A program made the position numbers and the translations under genes. Below, piece after piece: positions 8,642 through 19,031 of a stretch of 25,040 nt of DNA. The stretch is from NCBI GenBank assembly GCA_003427395.1, contig BFEA01000004.1:3134418-3159457 (forward strand). The letters run 5' to 3'. Under the pieces are notes generated by a model. The model did no database searches, was not told where the DNA came from, and was given only the letters and a program-made list of their open reading frames with translations. The stretch is from Chara braunii. Taxonomy: Eukaryota > Streptophyta > Charophyceae > Charales > Characeae. Each line of letters opens with the position of its first letter. Position 1 is the stretch's first letter.

Positions 8642-10204
8642 GAAGTGTGTACAAATAATGCCCTAAGGGAATCAGGGGAGATACTACCTATAACTAAAAA
8701 CATAAAATGACCATCGAATGACTGCGAGTTCATTCCTACACGGAATACCACATTATGAATATCTAGCAACACATGCCACCCCCTTATTCTCTTTCATAAC
8801 ATATGTGTGGTTGGGTGGTACCCTCGTGTGAGTGTTGATTTAAAAAATCATGGCATTCATCCTCCCTCTTCCCCTCTCTCTCCCCATCCCCAACACTATC
8901 ACTTGACCTAACCACTTTGTTGGCTAGACTCGTTGTTTATTTTATGAGGCAGTGGCTTGTCACCGTACTCATGATATACGATTGGAAGAGTCAACCAATT
9001 TTAGGATAATACTGCAATATAGTTAAATAAGGCAAAGGAAAACCATATATGTTAGAGTAGCATTTCAAAATAAGGATTATTTTGTTTGTTAAGCTTTTCA
9101 GAAGTGGTTGAATCAGAGAAATAAAAGGCAATGTTATGTAGGTTAACCACGTAAGTTTGACGGGTCTAGTTGTACAAAAGAAGGTTGAGATAAAATTTAA
9201 GGTTCCAAAAATGAAATAGAGAATGTGTATGATAAACCAACTCATAACCCGCATATGTTGAAAATTGACAAACCATGAATGTTGTTAAATCCTATTGAAT
9301 TATGCTAGTATGTAAGAGTTATAACACTCCCTTGACTTTTTAGCCATTTTACCTTTTGCCGCAATTTTTAATAAGAATGACATCATCTCGTTGTTCATGC
9401 AAGAGGGTAGCCCAATATGTACTACTTGGATTCTCAACTTGAAAATTTAGGGATTGATTCTAAAAGATTATAGGGTTTGTATATTTTTATGAAGATCGGT
9501 TCTCAATCAGTTACTTATCACCCACGTGTGCAGGAACCTGAGCATGTAGACACATGAACACACTCATATACACGTAAGTACATATTTCTATAAACACTTG
9601 GTTGTTCTCCTGCATGCACTAGTTGACCTGACCCTCTTGAAAGGAGGTATTATTAATTTTTCCTTCCTCAAGTCCTCATCATAACGCTTACACTTGTGTA
9701 TGGTCGCATTTCGAACGTGCATTTATGCAAGGAAACTCGACACTAACATTTTTTTGTTATTCTTTGAACCACTAGTACTTTCGAGATATTTTTTTGCAAC
9801 CCTCAACGTGCCTTGCACGCCAACAATTAAACTAGCGTGGCTCGTTTTGGTTGGCGCTGCCAGCCGTTTTGCTTCCGAGGCCGAGCCCTGAAAGTTGCAG
9901 CGCGTTAAATGTGAAGTGCCTGCAACCGATGTATGGGCCAAGTACCGATGGTTTAATTTTAAAACCACATTACACCCGAGCCTCTTTTGCCGAAGACGAA
10001 CTGTGTTTCGCAAAAAAAAAACAAAAAAAACGTGTTGGTGCAATTTTTATTTTCTTTACAGCTGGCGGCATCAACCATTTTAGCCTGGTAGCCCCAAGCC
10101 TCGAAGTTGCGTGTACGCCCGTTAATATATTTGTCCAGCTATTCAATTTGCCTGGATTAAACCCTAACCTTGTTTTGTTTTTACCAAAACATCCTGTGGG
10201 GAAC
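8642..10204. other. Intergenic, no gene recognised
   Basis: AT-rich to about 9.7 kb, then mixed. The longest open frame (9851-10225, plus) overlaps others in different frames and has no domain. No clear repeats. Confidence 0.5.
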
Positions 10205-10269
10205 CCTTACTACGAACAGGGATAAAAGCTCATGTTCGCAGTAAGGAGTCTCGTGCTTGATGACTCCTT
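10205..10269. repeat. Two overlapping hairpins
   Basis: CCTTACTACGAACA (10205-10218) pairs with TGTTCGCAGTAAGG (10233-10246) at 13 of 14 positions with a 14-nt loop. Overlapping its right arm, AAGGAGT (10243-10249) pairs with ACTCCTT (10263-10269). The arms are mutually exclusive at the overlap. Probably an old foldback; no function assigned. Confidence 0.6.
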
Positions 10270-10292
10270 TTATATTCGTACGAAGCAATAAG

Positions 10293-10470
10293 TGTTGGGA
10301 ACCGGGCCCAGCATCGCATGTAAACAATATTTGTATCCTTTTGTCGCCCCGCAGGTATCAACCCATGTTGGGAACTTGGCCCAACGTCCCTTATTAACTA
10401 CATTTATATGTTTCTTTCGCCCATCAAAGATATTTAATGAATTCTTTCTCTAATCCCCAGGTATCGACTT
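10293..10470. repeat. Duplicated segment beginning TGTTGGGAAC
   Basis: Unit 1 starts at 10293 and ends in GCAGGTATCAAC near 10350-10361. Unit 2 starts at 10366 with TGTTGGGAACTTGGCCCA and ends in CCAGGTATCGAC near 10456-10467. Ends are well conserved while middles differ in length (73 versus about 105 bp). TGTTGGGAAC is a common start of Copia-type LTRs, but no primer-binding site or matching LTR is present, so that reading is only a possibility. Confidence 0.55.
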
Positions 10471-11710
10471 TTATCTACTTCAAGAGTCGTGGACCTCAAT
10501 CTGGTACTGTCCAAGTCTTCCTGCTTGCCCCCCTTGAACACTGTAGATATTATCCTACCCGGGTCCTCCTGTTGCAAAGTCCTCTCCTAAGCCCTGTTTG
10601 CAGGTTGGTTCTTCGATCTCTTTCCGTTGGCAGAACCCCAGTTCCTTCTATTCTCCCCCTTTAACCCTTTTTCTTTGAGAGGTCCTTTTTGTTATCGTGT
10701 TTCTGCGCCGGTTGAACTTCCACTTGACTGGATGTGATCCTCCTTATGTACTATTGTTGCACGTAGTTGTTGTTTTCCGTATTCCCTGAGCGAAGTTGTT
10801 ATATCTGCTTCCGAAGTATCCCTGTTGTTCCAGAGGTCCCTGAAGATGGACTCGGAGACAGAGGGACTCGGATAGGGGTGAGCACAGGGGGGGAGGGGGA
10901 CTTGGTGACACGAGAGGGGGTCCTGCGGAAGGGGAGGTGGTGTCTAAGGCAGCGGGGGATGCAACTGTGGTTGGACGTTGGCAAAAGCTAGAGAGTGGTG
11001 TCCCGAGAGCGGAGTGAAGAAACATTCGTCAGGTCTCTCCGTCCATCGAACTTCATGCATTAGCCAATTATTCCAAACCTCCTTGCTCTCCAACATAGGT
11101 GGCCATGAGGGTCTATATGTTGGGCACATAACTCGTGCTTCAACCTTTGTTTCTTTTCCTTGTCGGTGGTTGTGGCTAGTTGCAGTTTCTGTCCTACTCT
11201 GGTGAGATTAATGTGTATCCCTTCTATGATTTCCGCTTTTGCTTATGGGAAGCCAAAGGCAAAATTGTTTTTTTCTGTTGGGCATCTCATCCTCCAGATG
11301 GACGTAAGAGCATTCATTTTTAAAGAGATTAGCTTGAAAGTTTGACCAGGTCCCTGACACATCTTCTTGTTTCCCCTATAGAAGGAGGTGTATGTCCCAA
11401 AAGAACGGTTTACCCGTCAGTTGTTGCCATAGTGCGTCCAATTTTCATACCTGCAGCGCCATTGGACAAGCCTAGAGACAATGCTTTGTGCCCGCTCTTC
11501 TGGCCGGGGAGCCGGGCCCGCAATGCAAGCAGATTGGAGAAAGGATCCCTTGTTGTTCCAAACTAGATCTAGTTGTCACTTAGTCAAGAGTGGGCAAGCA
11601 TCTATGTGCTATCTGCCATTGAAGGGTTCGGTGGGACGTCCGCATAATACGTGCATAGGTTAACTACGAGATGTCTACGAAGTCTGCAGGTTTGAGTGGG
11701 GAATAAGATG
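10471..11710. other. Intergenic, no gene recognised
   Basis: Mixed composition. A G-rich patch lies at about 10880-10960. Short open frames on both strands show no domain. Confidence 0.5.
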
Positions 11711-12286
11711 TCAGCGGTCCAGTACGGTCGAGGGTGAGGGGCAGCGCCTATGAACGTGTTTGTCACCGATTTTCACAGTGTATTGCCAAACGGGCGTTGG
11801 CTTGTGCCCCGACCATTCCCACTCCTTTAGGTCGAAGGGCGAAGCGCAGACCGGGGTAGTCATCTCGTAGGCAAAAAAACCGTCCTCCTCATCCCTTACT
11901 ACTTGGATTCTGGTCAAGCCTATCTAAGATTCAGGGTAGTGATAAACTTCATCTTCTGCCCTAGTGAGACAGATCCATCTAGCTCCTGGAGGGTCGGAGG
12001 TATAAGCGTGCAGCATCGCCTGGATCCAGGTCATTGCATGCACTCCATATATAGCCATTGGGATAGGAGCAACGTCTATTGTCGTGACCCAGTCGTCTCT
12101 TTGCATCTCAGGGCCTCGTTTGAGGGATGCCAACTAGTTAAGGAGAATCATTGTTCGCACCTCATCCAGTTTGTGTTCAATGTGGTTAAACCGCAAGTAC
12201 CTTTCCCATACATCAGACGCGGGCCTTGCTCGCCAAGGCCGGCTTATGTATGTGGTCGTCGGGGGAGGGTGCATCAGACCTCCATG
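11711..12286 (-). pseudogene. Unrecognised minus-strand coding relic
   Basis: On the minus strand one frame runs from a stop at 12287-12289 to a stop at 11711 with only two internal stops (12134-12136 and 11924-11926). The pieces read as ordinary globular protein: SDVWERYLRFNHIEHKLDEV before the first stop, then WVTTIDVAPIPMAIYGVHAM and ARWICLTRAEDEVYHYPES, then TRIQVVRDEEDGFFAYEMTT and CASPFDLKEWEW. Composition is balanced and not low-complexity, which is why I treat it as a decayed gene or transposon protein. I recognise no family. Its 5' side is cut off by the TIR element at 12318-12901, and the minus-strand open frame at 12911-13174 (FYWWAATPAGKWVELPKC) may be a separated upstream part. 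Confidence 0.4.
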
Positions 12287-12317
12287 TTAACTGCGCACCT
12301 CAACATTTAGAGGTTTA

Positions 12318-12901
12318 GGCCCGGACCCCATAGGAATGCGGCAAGGAAACATTTTGCCGCGGAATTGTTTCCGGGACCCCACATGGCCCGAAAAAGGTCG
12401 TGGAAAGGATCTGTGTTTTCCACGGAAGTCTTCCTCGGGGCCCAACAGGCCACGGTTTGTGGTCTGGACAACGATCGAAATTTGTTTCCACATGGTCTGC
12501 AGTATGGAAAAGTTATGGGGGAGGGATTTTCGCTGCAATATTGTGTCGACTCTCGAACGTTGGGGGGTGGGGCATCCCGAAGGTTTCCAAGATGTCGACC
12601 ACAGTCCGAACAAGAAGACGTCCGCCCAACCGTTTGTTCGGGTCATGGAGCAGCAATGTGTTTCATGGAGGTTGTCGTACGGTTCATATGCTCCACGGGC
12701 GGTTACTTGGACGAACCACCACTTTCCATTTCGGGACGATTGGCTAGCATGTTTCCTATTATGGAAAACTTTTCAAGATTTTGTCACGAAACTCCCTCTG
12801 CAGCGGGGGCCCCACAAAAGGATTTCCAAACTTTACAAAACTTTTTCGATGACCATTCCGCGAAGCATCTTTTCCAAAGGAATTCCTATGGGGTCCGGGC
12901 C
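12318..12901. mobile_element. Tourist/PIF-Harbinger-type MITE, 584 bp
   Basis: Perfect 20-bp terminal inverted repeats: GGCCCGGACCCCATAGGAAT (12318-12337) and its exact reverse complement (12882-12901). The similarity continues imperfectly to about 48 bp, both arms reaching CGCGGAAT. TTA flanks both ends (12315-12317 and 12902-12904), the hallmark target duplication of PIF/Harbinger transposons and Tourist MITEs. A 7-bp hairpin (GCGGCAA/TTGCCGC) sits just inside the left end. Open frames of 189 and 196 codons (12336-12905 and 12365-12955) run through it in different frames but have no DDE transposase or Myb-like motif, so I treat it as non-autonomous. The perfect ends suggest relatively recent insertion. 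Confidence 0.92.
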
Positions 12902-12910
12902 TTAATGTTT

Positions 12911-13624
12911 TTAAATTATGGACGAAGCTGGCTGACGATTCTCTACCTGCGTTAATGCGGGTCTCATAAGTCTCCCATTGAGAAGAGGGTACGCTGCGCC
13001 TATCTTAGCCAGTGAGACGCGATAAATACGGGAAAGGGAGAGCCATCTGCCACACAGATGTGAGGATTTTCGAACACAGGTTGCCTTCTCCTCAATTGTA
13101 CATTTGGGAAGCTCGACCCATTTTCCAGCTGGTGTAGCTGCCCACCAATAGAATGGAGCAACTGGATCACGCACTAGGGGAGGATGCTCTTATCAACCCC
13201 CCAAGTGACGCTGCCCCAATATTTTGGTAAAAAAAAAAAAAAAAGTTGCCTCGACACCTCATGCGATCTGGCTAGAGGGGGTTTTCAATTTCGTGGTTGG
13301 CCCCATCTCTCTCCACTGGCATAAGAGGATGATATGCCTCTATAGCAGGTCGTTCTTCAAGTCTCATTTAGTTGCCTGCGTATTCGTTGCATTCGGGTGC
13401 GAGCTCAAGTGTCCAGCAGGGTCCAAGCAGGGTTTGTGATCCAGGGGATGCACATGTCGTTCGCTTGTGGTAGAAAGGGCCATCTTTTGAATCAGAAGGT
13501 ACGCAAAGGGGATCTAGGGGATATCGCTTCCAAGTAGCTATGGTATACTTTAAAGATAAGTGTTCTAAGTTTCATCACCTGGGTCCAAGATCCCCAAACC
13601 TCCTGGCTTATTTGGTTGGGTTAT

Positions 13625-13625
<1 letters not shown>
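12911..13625. other. Intergenic with possible minus-strand relic
   Basis: Contains the 87-codon minus-strand open frame at 12911-13174, which may belong to the relic at 11711-12286. A 16-nt A run lies at 13229-13244. Otherwise nothing recognised. Confidence 0.4.

Positions 13626-13658
<33 letters not shown>
13626..13658. repeat. 33-nt poly-T homopolymer
   Basis: Uninterrupted T run. On the minus strand it is a poly-A tail, so it could mark the 3' end of a minus-strand retroposon lying to its right, but no such body is recognisable. Confidence 0.95.
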
Positions 13659-13662
<4 letters not shown>

Positions 13663-14590
13663 GTGGTTCGATGGACAACGGATCAGGTATTAGGGCTTCA
13701 TTCGACACCACTACAAAACCCTTACATGTAATTTTCATCGTTTCGCCCCTCCCTAATCACGCAGAAAAAGAAGTGAAACTTATTTTCACGTTTGTGGTCG
13801 TAAGGGTGGGCCCTACAAAAGTAAGGACTCCCCAACCAAAACGGACCTTTACGTAAGGACGCCCGTGGAAGTGACTTGAAAGTAGGGGATGCTCCAACGG
13901 TCGTGCGGTTCCCCGCCTGTGCCCCCGCAGTCCCTCCGGTTCACCGTTTCGGCTGGCGTTTGGAGGCGACCGTTACGGGGGTCCGTGTGGAGGCGGTTGA
14001 GATGGTCGCTGACGGTCTTAGTTTCGAATTCGAACGCAGCTTGTCCACGACGCCCGTCGGCACTGCCGCCCCTCCGCTGTCATCCTTTCCTGTGATCTTG
14101 TATATTGAAGTCCTCTGCCTTCCATGCTTTGTCCTGAGCGAAGTTGACAGCTCCGTTACTTGTCCTTAGCCAAAAGGTCGAGAAAGGTATCGTTAGGCCA
14201 CCCGTTTAATGCAACTAGTCTGCTCGTGGAGGACTGGTCGTGGTCGTTCCTCCACAGATAAGTGAAATTCGCAGGTCGCAAAGTTGTGAGCTGCTGCTTT
14301 GGCAATTGCCAAAAGGCTATCTTATATTCTATGGTGACCAATATTGTTTCTCTTGCCCTGACCAGTTTGTCTGCTTCCCATAGAACAGATTGTCATGTGT
14401 ACACCCTGAGGTTTCTAAAACCCTAACCATATTGTAATGGATCTGGTGTATGATTTTTGCATTAATAGTTCCGTGTGTGCACCACTGAGCCACAAGGGCT
14501 GGTCTCTTCCTTTTTTTTTTTATTATTATTATTTTTAAGTAAGCTACATGCTTCTCTCAATTTCACCTCACACTACCCACCTACCACTAC
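13659..14590. other. Intergenic, no gene recognised
   Basis: A GC-rich part (13.9-14.1 kb) has overlapping open frames in two plus-strand frames with no domain. CCTGAGCGAAGTTG at about 14131 also occurs near 10787, an isolated 14-bp match. Confidence 0.45.
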
Positions 14591-14616
14591 TTTTTTTTTT
14601 TTTTTTTTTTTTTTTT
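14591..14616. repeat. 26-nt poly-T homopolymer
   Basis: Uninterrupted T run, equivalent to a minus-strand poly-A tail. Sequence to its right is not a recognised retroposon. Confidence 0.93.
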
Positions 14617-14984
14617 CAAAATGCCTTGGTTGTTGTAGAGGTGGTACTCGGTCACTCGGTTGTCCAGCTGGATCCCTCTGAAGACCCCACCCACCCTTCC
14701 TCTTATCATTTTTTCCTTGGCGCAACCCCACCCACAATGTCCTACCCTAGTGTTAACCACCCGGGACTATCACCCATTGCCATATTGGCAGGGTGACTTG
14801 ACCAGACAGCGGTTGCAGGCACCCAGGCTAAGCAGAGAGACCTACCCCTTTGCTCAACCCTGGTTGAAGTAGACGCCGTGCAAGCCTTATTGCACGGGGA
14901 CTTCGGGAGCTAGGTATGAACATGCTACTATAAGTTCGAGTCTTCATGAGGGTGCACAGTGTTACGTTGTATTACTACTATTGT
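14617..14984. other. Leader of repeat array 1, no gene
   Basis: No gene recognised. An 8-bp hairpin, CCGTGCAA (14876-14883) with TTGCACGG (14890-14897), and a loose B-box-like AAGTTCGAGTC near 14933 precede the array. Confidence 0.4.
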
Positions 14985-15645
14985 GTTGATGGTAGAGAGC
15001 TGGGGATCCTCCGATTCCCTCGTATATCCCTTCAAGTTAGCCCGTTTCGGCCGCGTGGTAAGGTGCAGTATCTCCTGACACCCCCGACATCCCGTACTAA
15101 GGAACTGCTATGCCAGCCTCAACCTTATGTTACGTACTAGGAGGATACCCAACCTTGAGTCATGTGTGTATTGCAGTGTTCTATTGTGTTGATGGAAGAG
15201 AGCTGGGAATCCTCTGTTCCATCGTATATCCCTGGAGCCCGTTTCGGCCCCGCGATAAGGTGCAGTATCTCCTTGCACCCCCGACATCCCGTACTAAGGA
15301 ACTGTTGTGCCAGCCTCAAGCCTAAGCTACGTACTAGGAGGATAGCCAACCTTAAGTCGTGAATCATGGAGTGCATCATGAACTGCATGTATTGACCCTG
15401 GAGAATCATTGATAGTGACGGTAGAGAGTTGGAGATCCTCGTTCCATCGTATATCCCTGGAGCTTGTTCCAGCCCCGCGGTAAGGTGCAGTATCTTCTGA
15501 CACCCCCGACATCCCGTACTAAGGAACTGTTGTGCCAGCCTCAACTCTATGCTACGTACTAGGAGGATAGCCAACCCTGAGTCATGTGTATTACAATGTT
15601 CTATTGTGTTGATGGTAGAGAGTTGGGGATCCTTCGTTGTCGAGC
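14985..15645 (+). repeat. Tandem repeat array 1, about 200-225-bp units
   Basis: Three full units and a fragment of a fourth. Landmarks recur in order: GTTGATGG.AGAGAG (14985, 15188, 15608), CGTATATCCC (15021, 15223, 15448), GGTGCAGTATCTCCT, CCCCCGACATCCCGTACTAA (anchor TACTAAGGAACTG at 15095, 15292, 15517) and GTACTAGGAGGATA. Spacing varies between 197 and 225 bp. The fourth unit breaks off near 15645, at TTCGTTGTCGAGCGC. A 216-codon minus-strand open frame (15137-15787) spans it and encodes the same peptide in each unit. The same family forms array 2 at 20.6-21.1 kb. Confidence 0.9.
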
Positions 15646-17250
15646 GCATCAGCCCCCGCGCGAGCGAGGGCCCTCCCGGCCATGTCACACAGGAGTTAAA
15701 AAAAAAAAAAAACTTAACTATTATAGAGACAACTTGAGAACGACGCATAAGTAATCTCGCGAGCCGCCGAGACGGTCGTGGTCGCATCGTCCCTTCGCCG
15801 CTCTAGCCGGGTGCGCCAGTTGTACATCCTGCGGTCCCCTACGACAGGACAGGTTCCCACGGGGCATATGCTTGCTTCCCTAAGGGGTTGTCACCACCCT
15901 TAGGGGTGTATCCTTATCGAGCAGCCGACCCAAGTGCAAAAGCTTTTAAATGCAGTTGCAGAGGTGGGTCAACCGTAGGCGTTTTGCTCGCTCGCTGTAG
16001 TATAGGTACGCGCGATTAAACGCCTATTGAACCCGGACGTCGCCCGTTCCTTAGGGCACTGATCTCCTAAGTACGAAACATACGCCGGTCGACTAGGAAG
16101 GTCTCAACCTAGTGTGAAAACCCCAATATCCTAGTCCCTTTGGTCACAGGTTAAAAAGAAAAACATAACAACCACTAGTTATAAAAAAAGATCAACCGAA
16201 ATCAACATAAAGATATATCCAAGCAGGAATGATAACCGATACATCCAATAACACAACATCAAAATAAAATCCGACCACCCTGTGGGTCGAATTCCACAAA
16301 AATCATACAGCCGCCAACAGAGAGTTGACTTTCAACAATAACCTCAATGCAGCCGACAATGTAGTCTGTTTGTCTTAGTTTTGACTTGATGAGATGCGCT
16401 GCCAAAGTTACTCATTTCATCCTACCCACGACCTAAGATGCATACACTTGTTGCTTTACGTTCCTAATCTTTTCGATGACAGACCGCTTTGCGGATGATT
16501 CTTTATCAGGTGCATTGCTTGAGGTGTTGCATGCCTCACCCTCTAGGAAGTGGTCTGGGGTACTCCTCCTCCTCGCCCGAGCACAAGACTCGGATCTCAG
16601 AAGTCGGACCGTCTCCACCGAATCGGCAAAGTACCCCCACGTAGAACGGTGCACTCCGGGTCGATAACAGGGTCGGCTCCGAAAGCAACGAACCCCCGCC
16701 CTGGATGCTTCATGGAAAGAGAACATGTGTCCACTACAAGTAACTTTCAATTGTTCTAATTTTTTTTTTAAGTTCAGGATAACTTAAGCAAAGGGAAATC
16801 AAAAGGGATAAATAATGAGAATCATTTGGACAGGTACAGGCAGATAAGGTCATTCGGAATAGAGGCGGTCAATCCTTGAGAAAAGTTAAATTCATTATGT
16901 TTTGGTTTTCTTTCTGTTTTCAAATTTCTTTTTCTCACGGCACCCATCAATTATCCTTCAGAAATAGCAAGCAAGTTCACCCAACTCACTGACGAAAGAA
17001 AAATTGTAAGGAGGCGAAAATTCTCCGCCATTTTATCAAATAACATTTTGTCTCACTTTTATACATAGTCTTTTTACTCACCTGCACACCATGCAGACCA
17101 CACAATCAAAAGAAGACAAGCAAAGTCCCACTACTCACGTCAAACCCACCTTTTTACTCATGCATGACGCCCACAACCCAACTCAACCTTTTCTCCTGAA
17201 CATTCAAAGCAAAAGGGTCAAGCAATGTGTGGGTGCACACAGGTGTGAAG
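15646..17250. other. Intergenic, no gene recognised
   Basis: GC-rich near 15.65-16.1 kb, then AT-rich. Includes an A15 run (15698-15712) and a 9-bp inverted repeat CCCTAAGGG (15878-15886) / CCCTTAGGG (15897-15905). Minus-strand frame 16433-16750 has no domain. Confidence 0.45.
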
Positions 17251-17251
17251 G

Positions 17252-17263
17252 NAGTCTGAGTNN
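17252..17263. other. Ambiguous bases (N) in assembly
   Basis: Three unresolved bases at 17252, 17262 and 17263 inside an otherwise normal sequence. These are isolated base-call ambiguities, not a scaffold gap. Confidence 0.98.
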
Positions 17264-18019
17264 TCCACTGACCTTGAGTGAAGTGGTGTCGAAGAAGCGT
17301 CCTGGCTCACTCAAGAAAGTCAACCAACAAGCTGTGTGTGCCGCCGAAAGTTGTAGTCTCGAGGAAAATCCTGATAAAACCACCTCTTACTCGCACGCCT
17401 CATCCGTGATAACCCAAGCATGAAAACGGCGAGCCGCACGCGTCCAAGAAAAAACACTCAATCTGGTACCACGTCAGTCCCAACTGGTCCTAAGCGGTCC
17501 CAGATGGTCCCACGAGGTTCTAGGTGGTCCCACGTTGTCAAACACTTCGTCGAATGACTACTGAGTCGAAAACCGCTTCCGCCACACTTCTCAAAAAAAA
17601 TAAAACCGGTGCCGAATCCCAAAACCGCATGCGTCGAGACTGCCGCAAATGACCGTTCGCGTCCCATGTAGTCCCCACTGAACCCAAGCAGTCCTAAGTA
17701 GTTCAGTCCCACTGCAGCAAGTGTTGGGTAGTCCCAAATACAAAACATTTATCTTATATGCCGCATAAAAAAATAAAAAAATAAAACCCGTCAGTGGCGC
17801 TCAGATTTCATACCGTCGCAGGTCGTCAACCGCCACCATGTCACGCTGTTGCTGCCGTACACACCAATGGTAGTAAACCTTCACCAAGAAAAGCAGACGC
17901 TGCGCGACAACAAAAATTATTTCAGCGCCGTAAAAAAAACCTACACTGCCGCGCTACACGTCCCACTGTCGTGCCAAAAGAATTAATCAACTCCAGTGTC
18001 ATGTCGAACTCTCGTCCGA
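17264..18019. other. Intergenic with GGTCCCA-rich patch
   Basis: From 17475 to 17550 short degenerate repeats of GGTCCCA/GGTCCTA occur every 10-13 bp. A related AGTCCC-rich patch lies at 17668-17730. No gene recognised. The open frame at 17091-17423 shows no domain. Confidence 0.5.
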
Positions 18020-18023
18020 AAAT

Positions 18024-18380
18024 GGCAGCACTTCATCACGCCGTGCCCGGTAAAAAAAAGAAAATGGCAGCGCTTCGTCGTGTCGTATCACCATAAAAAA
18101 AAGGGCAGCGCTTCGCCGTGTCGTACCATCATAAAAAAACGGCAGCGCTTCTCCGTGTTGTACCACCGCAAAAAGACGGCGGCGCTTTGTCGTGCCGTAC
18201 CACCGCAAAAAGACGGTGGCGCTTCGCAGTGCCGTACCATCGTAAAAAAAAAAAAAAAAAAAAAAGGGCAGCGCTTCGCCGCGATGTATTACCGTGCCGT
18301 GAAAACGGCAGCGTCATTCTTCGAAACAAAGTGTCGCCGACGTGCCGTAAAAACGGCAGCGTCACCCCTCAGAATAAAGG
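18024..18380. repeat. 37-bp minisatellite with A-rich spacers
   Basis: About nine units carrying GGCAGCGCTTCGCCGTG.CGT followed by ACCACCG and an A run. GGC.GCG anchors fall at 18024, 18066, 18104, 18141, 18178, 18215, 18267, 18307 and 18355. The period is 37 bp through the centre; one spacer has grown to a 22-nt A run (18244-18265). All forward frames give repetitive Lys/Arg/Ala-rich peptides (open frames 17996-18703 and 18118-18672) that are products of the repeat and not evidence of a gene. Confidence 0.9.
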
Positions 18381-19003
18381 TGTCGCGCCGACGCCGCGGT
18401 ATTTCGGCAGCATTACCCCACCACTTGTCGTGCTCCCTGTCGCTCCTTGCCACGCTCCGCTGCCGCTCCTCACCACGCTGCCGCAGAGTCCCCCTAGAGA
18501 CCAGCCTGCCAAGGTGGAGCAGAATGCTTCAGCCAAGGCTATGGCTGTCTCCTCCTTCGTCGCGCTCCTCCGCAGTCCTCCAGCTTCGCCGACAGCACTC
18601 CTGCCTCCTCTCCAGCACTCCAGCGATGAGGCAAGTGTGCTGTCGCACACTGGCAGCTGGAGGCAAGTGTGAGGCAGCTGGGGGACAACTGCCTCTTTTG
18701 TAGTGGTTGAGGAGGGCAGCAGCAGCCTCAGCTGCCCCCAGACAAAATTCGTCACTTGCCTGGGGCCGTCGATCTGAGCCAGGTCAACGGACTGAGGCTG
18801 TCTCACCTCAGCCACACACTTAGGGTGGCATTTGTACTCAACTGCCCCCCTCTTTTTCTCCCTTTTCCCTGCACTCAGCCCTACATTGAGTGCAGGTTCA
18901 GCGGGAAAATGGCTGTTTTCAGCCAAGTTCCCCTCACTGACCTTCCAGTTCACAGCTTTGGCATGAACGACTGCATTCAGGCCAATACTGCTTGAACTTG
19001 GTG
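18381..19003. other. GC-rich intergenic, no gene recognised
   Basis: CTCC- and CAGC-rich DNA. The minus-strand 194-codon frame (18369-18953) and overlapping plus frames have no domain. CTGGGGG (from 18676) and CCCCCAG (near 18735) form the base of a weak foldback. Confidence 0.45.
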
Positions 19004-19031
19004 CACGGCCGCGACCACGTTCGCGGCCGTG
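19004..19031. repeat. 11-bp perfect hairpin
   Basis: CACGGCCGCGA (19004-19014), a 6-nt loop CCACGT, and TCGCGGCCGTG (19021-19031). The stem is strong and GC-rich. There is no U tract or gene end, so it is not a bacterial-style terminator; a foldback remnant is more likely. Confidence 0.75.

Noticed and set aside
12336-12955. 189- and 196-codon plus-strand proteins
   Set aside because: They lie inside or end just past the MITE, include its inverted ends, and overlap in different frames; no transposase motif.
10787-14144. Shared CCTGAGCGAAGTTG at 10.79 and 14.13 kb
   Set aside because: An isolated 14-bp match with no extension; may be chance.
15137-15787. 216-codon minus-strand protein
   Set aside because: It is the repeat unit translated several times. 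Kept only as a repeat observation because coding selection is untested.
17996-18703. 235-codon Lys/Arg-rich protein
   Set aside because: Translation of the 37-bp minisatellite; overlapping frames are equally open.
19004-19031. Rho-independent terminator
   Set aside because: Strong hairpin but no U tract, no upstream gene, and a eukaryotic context.
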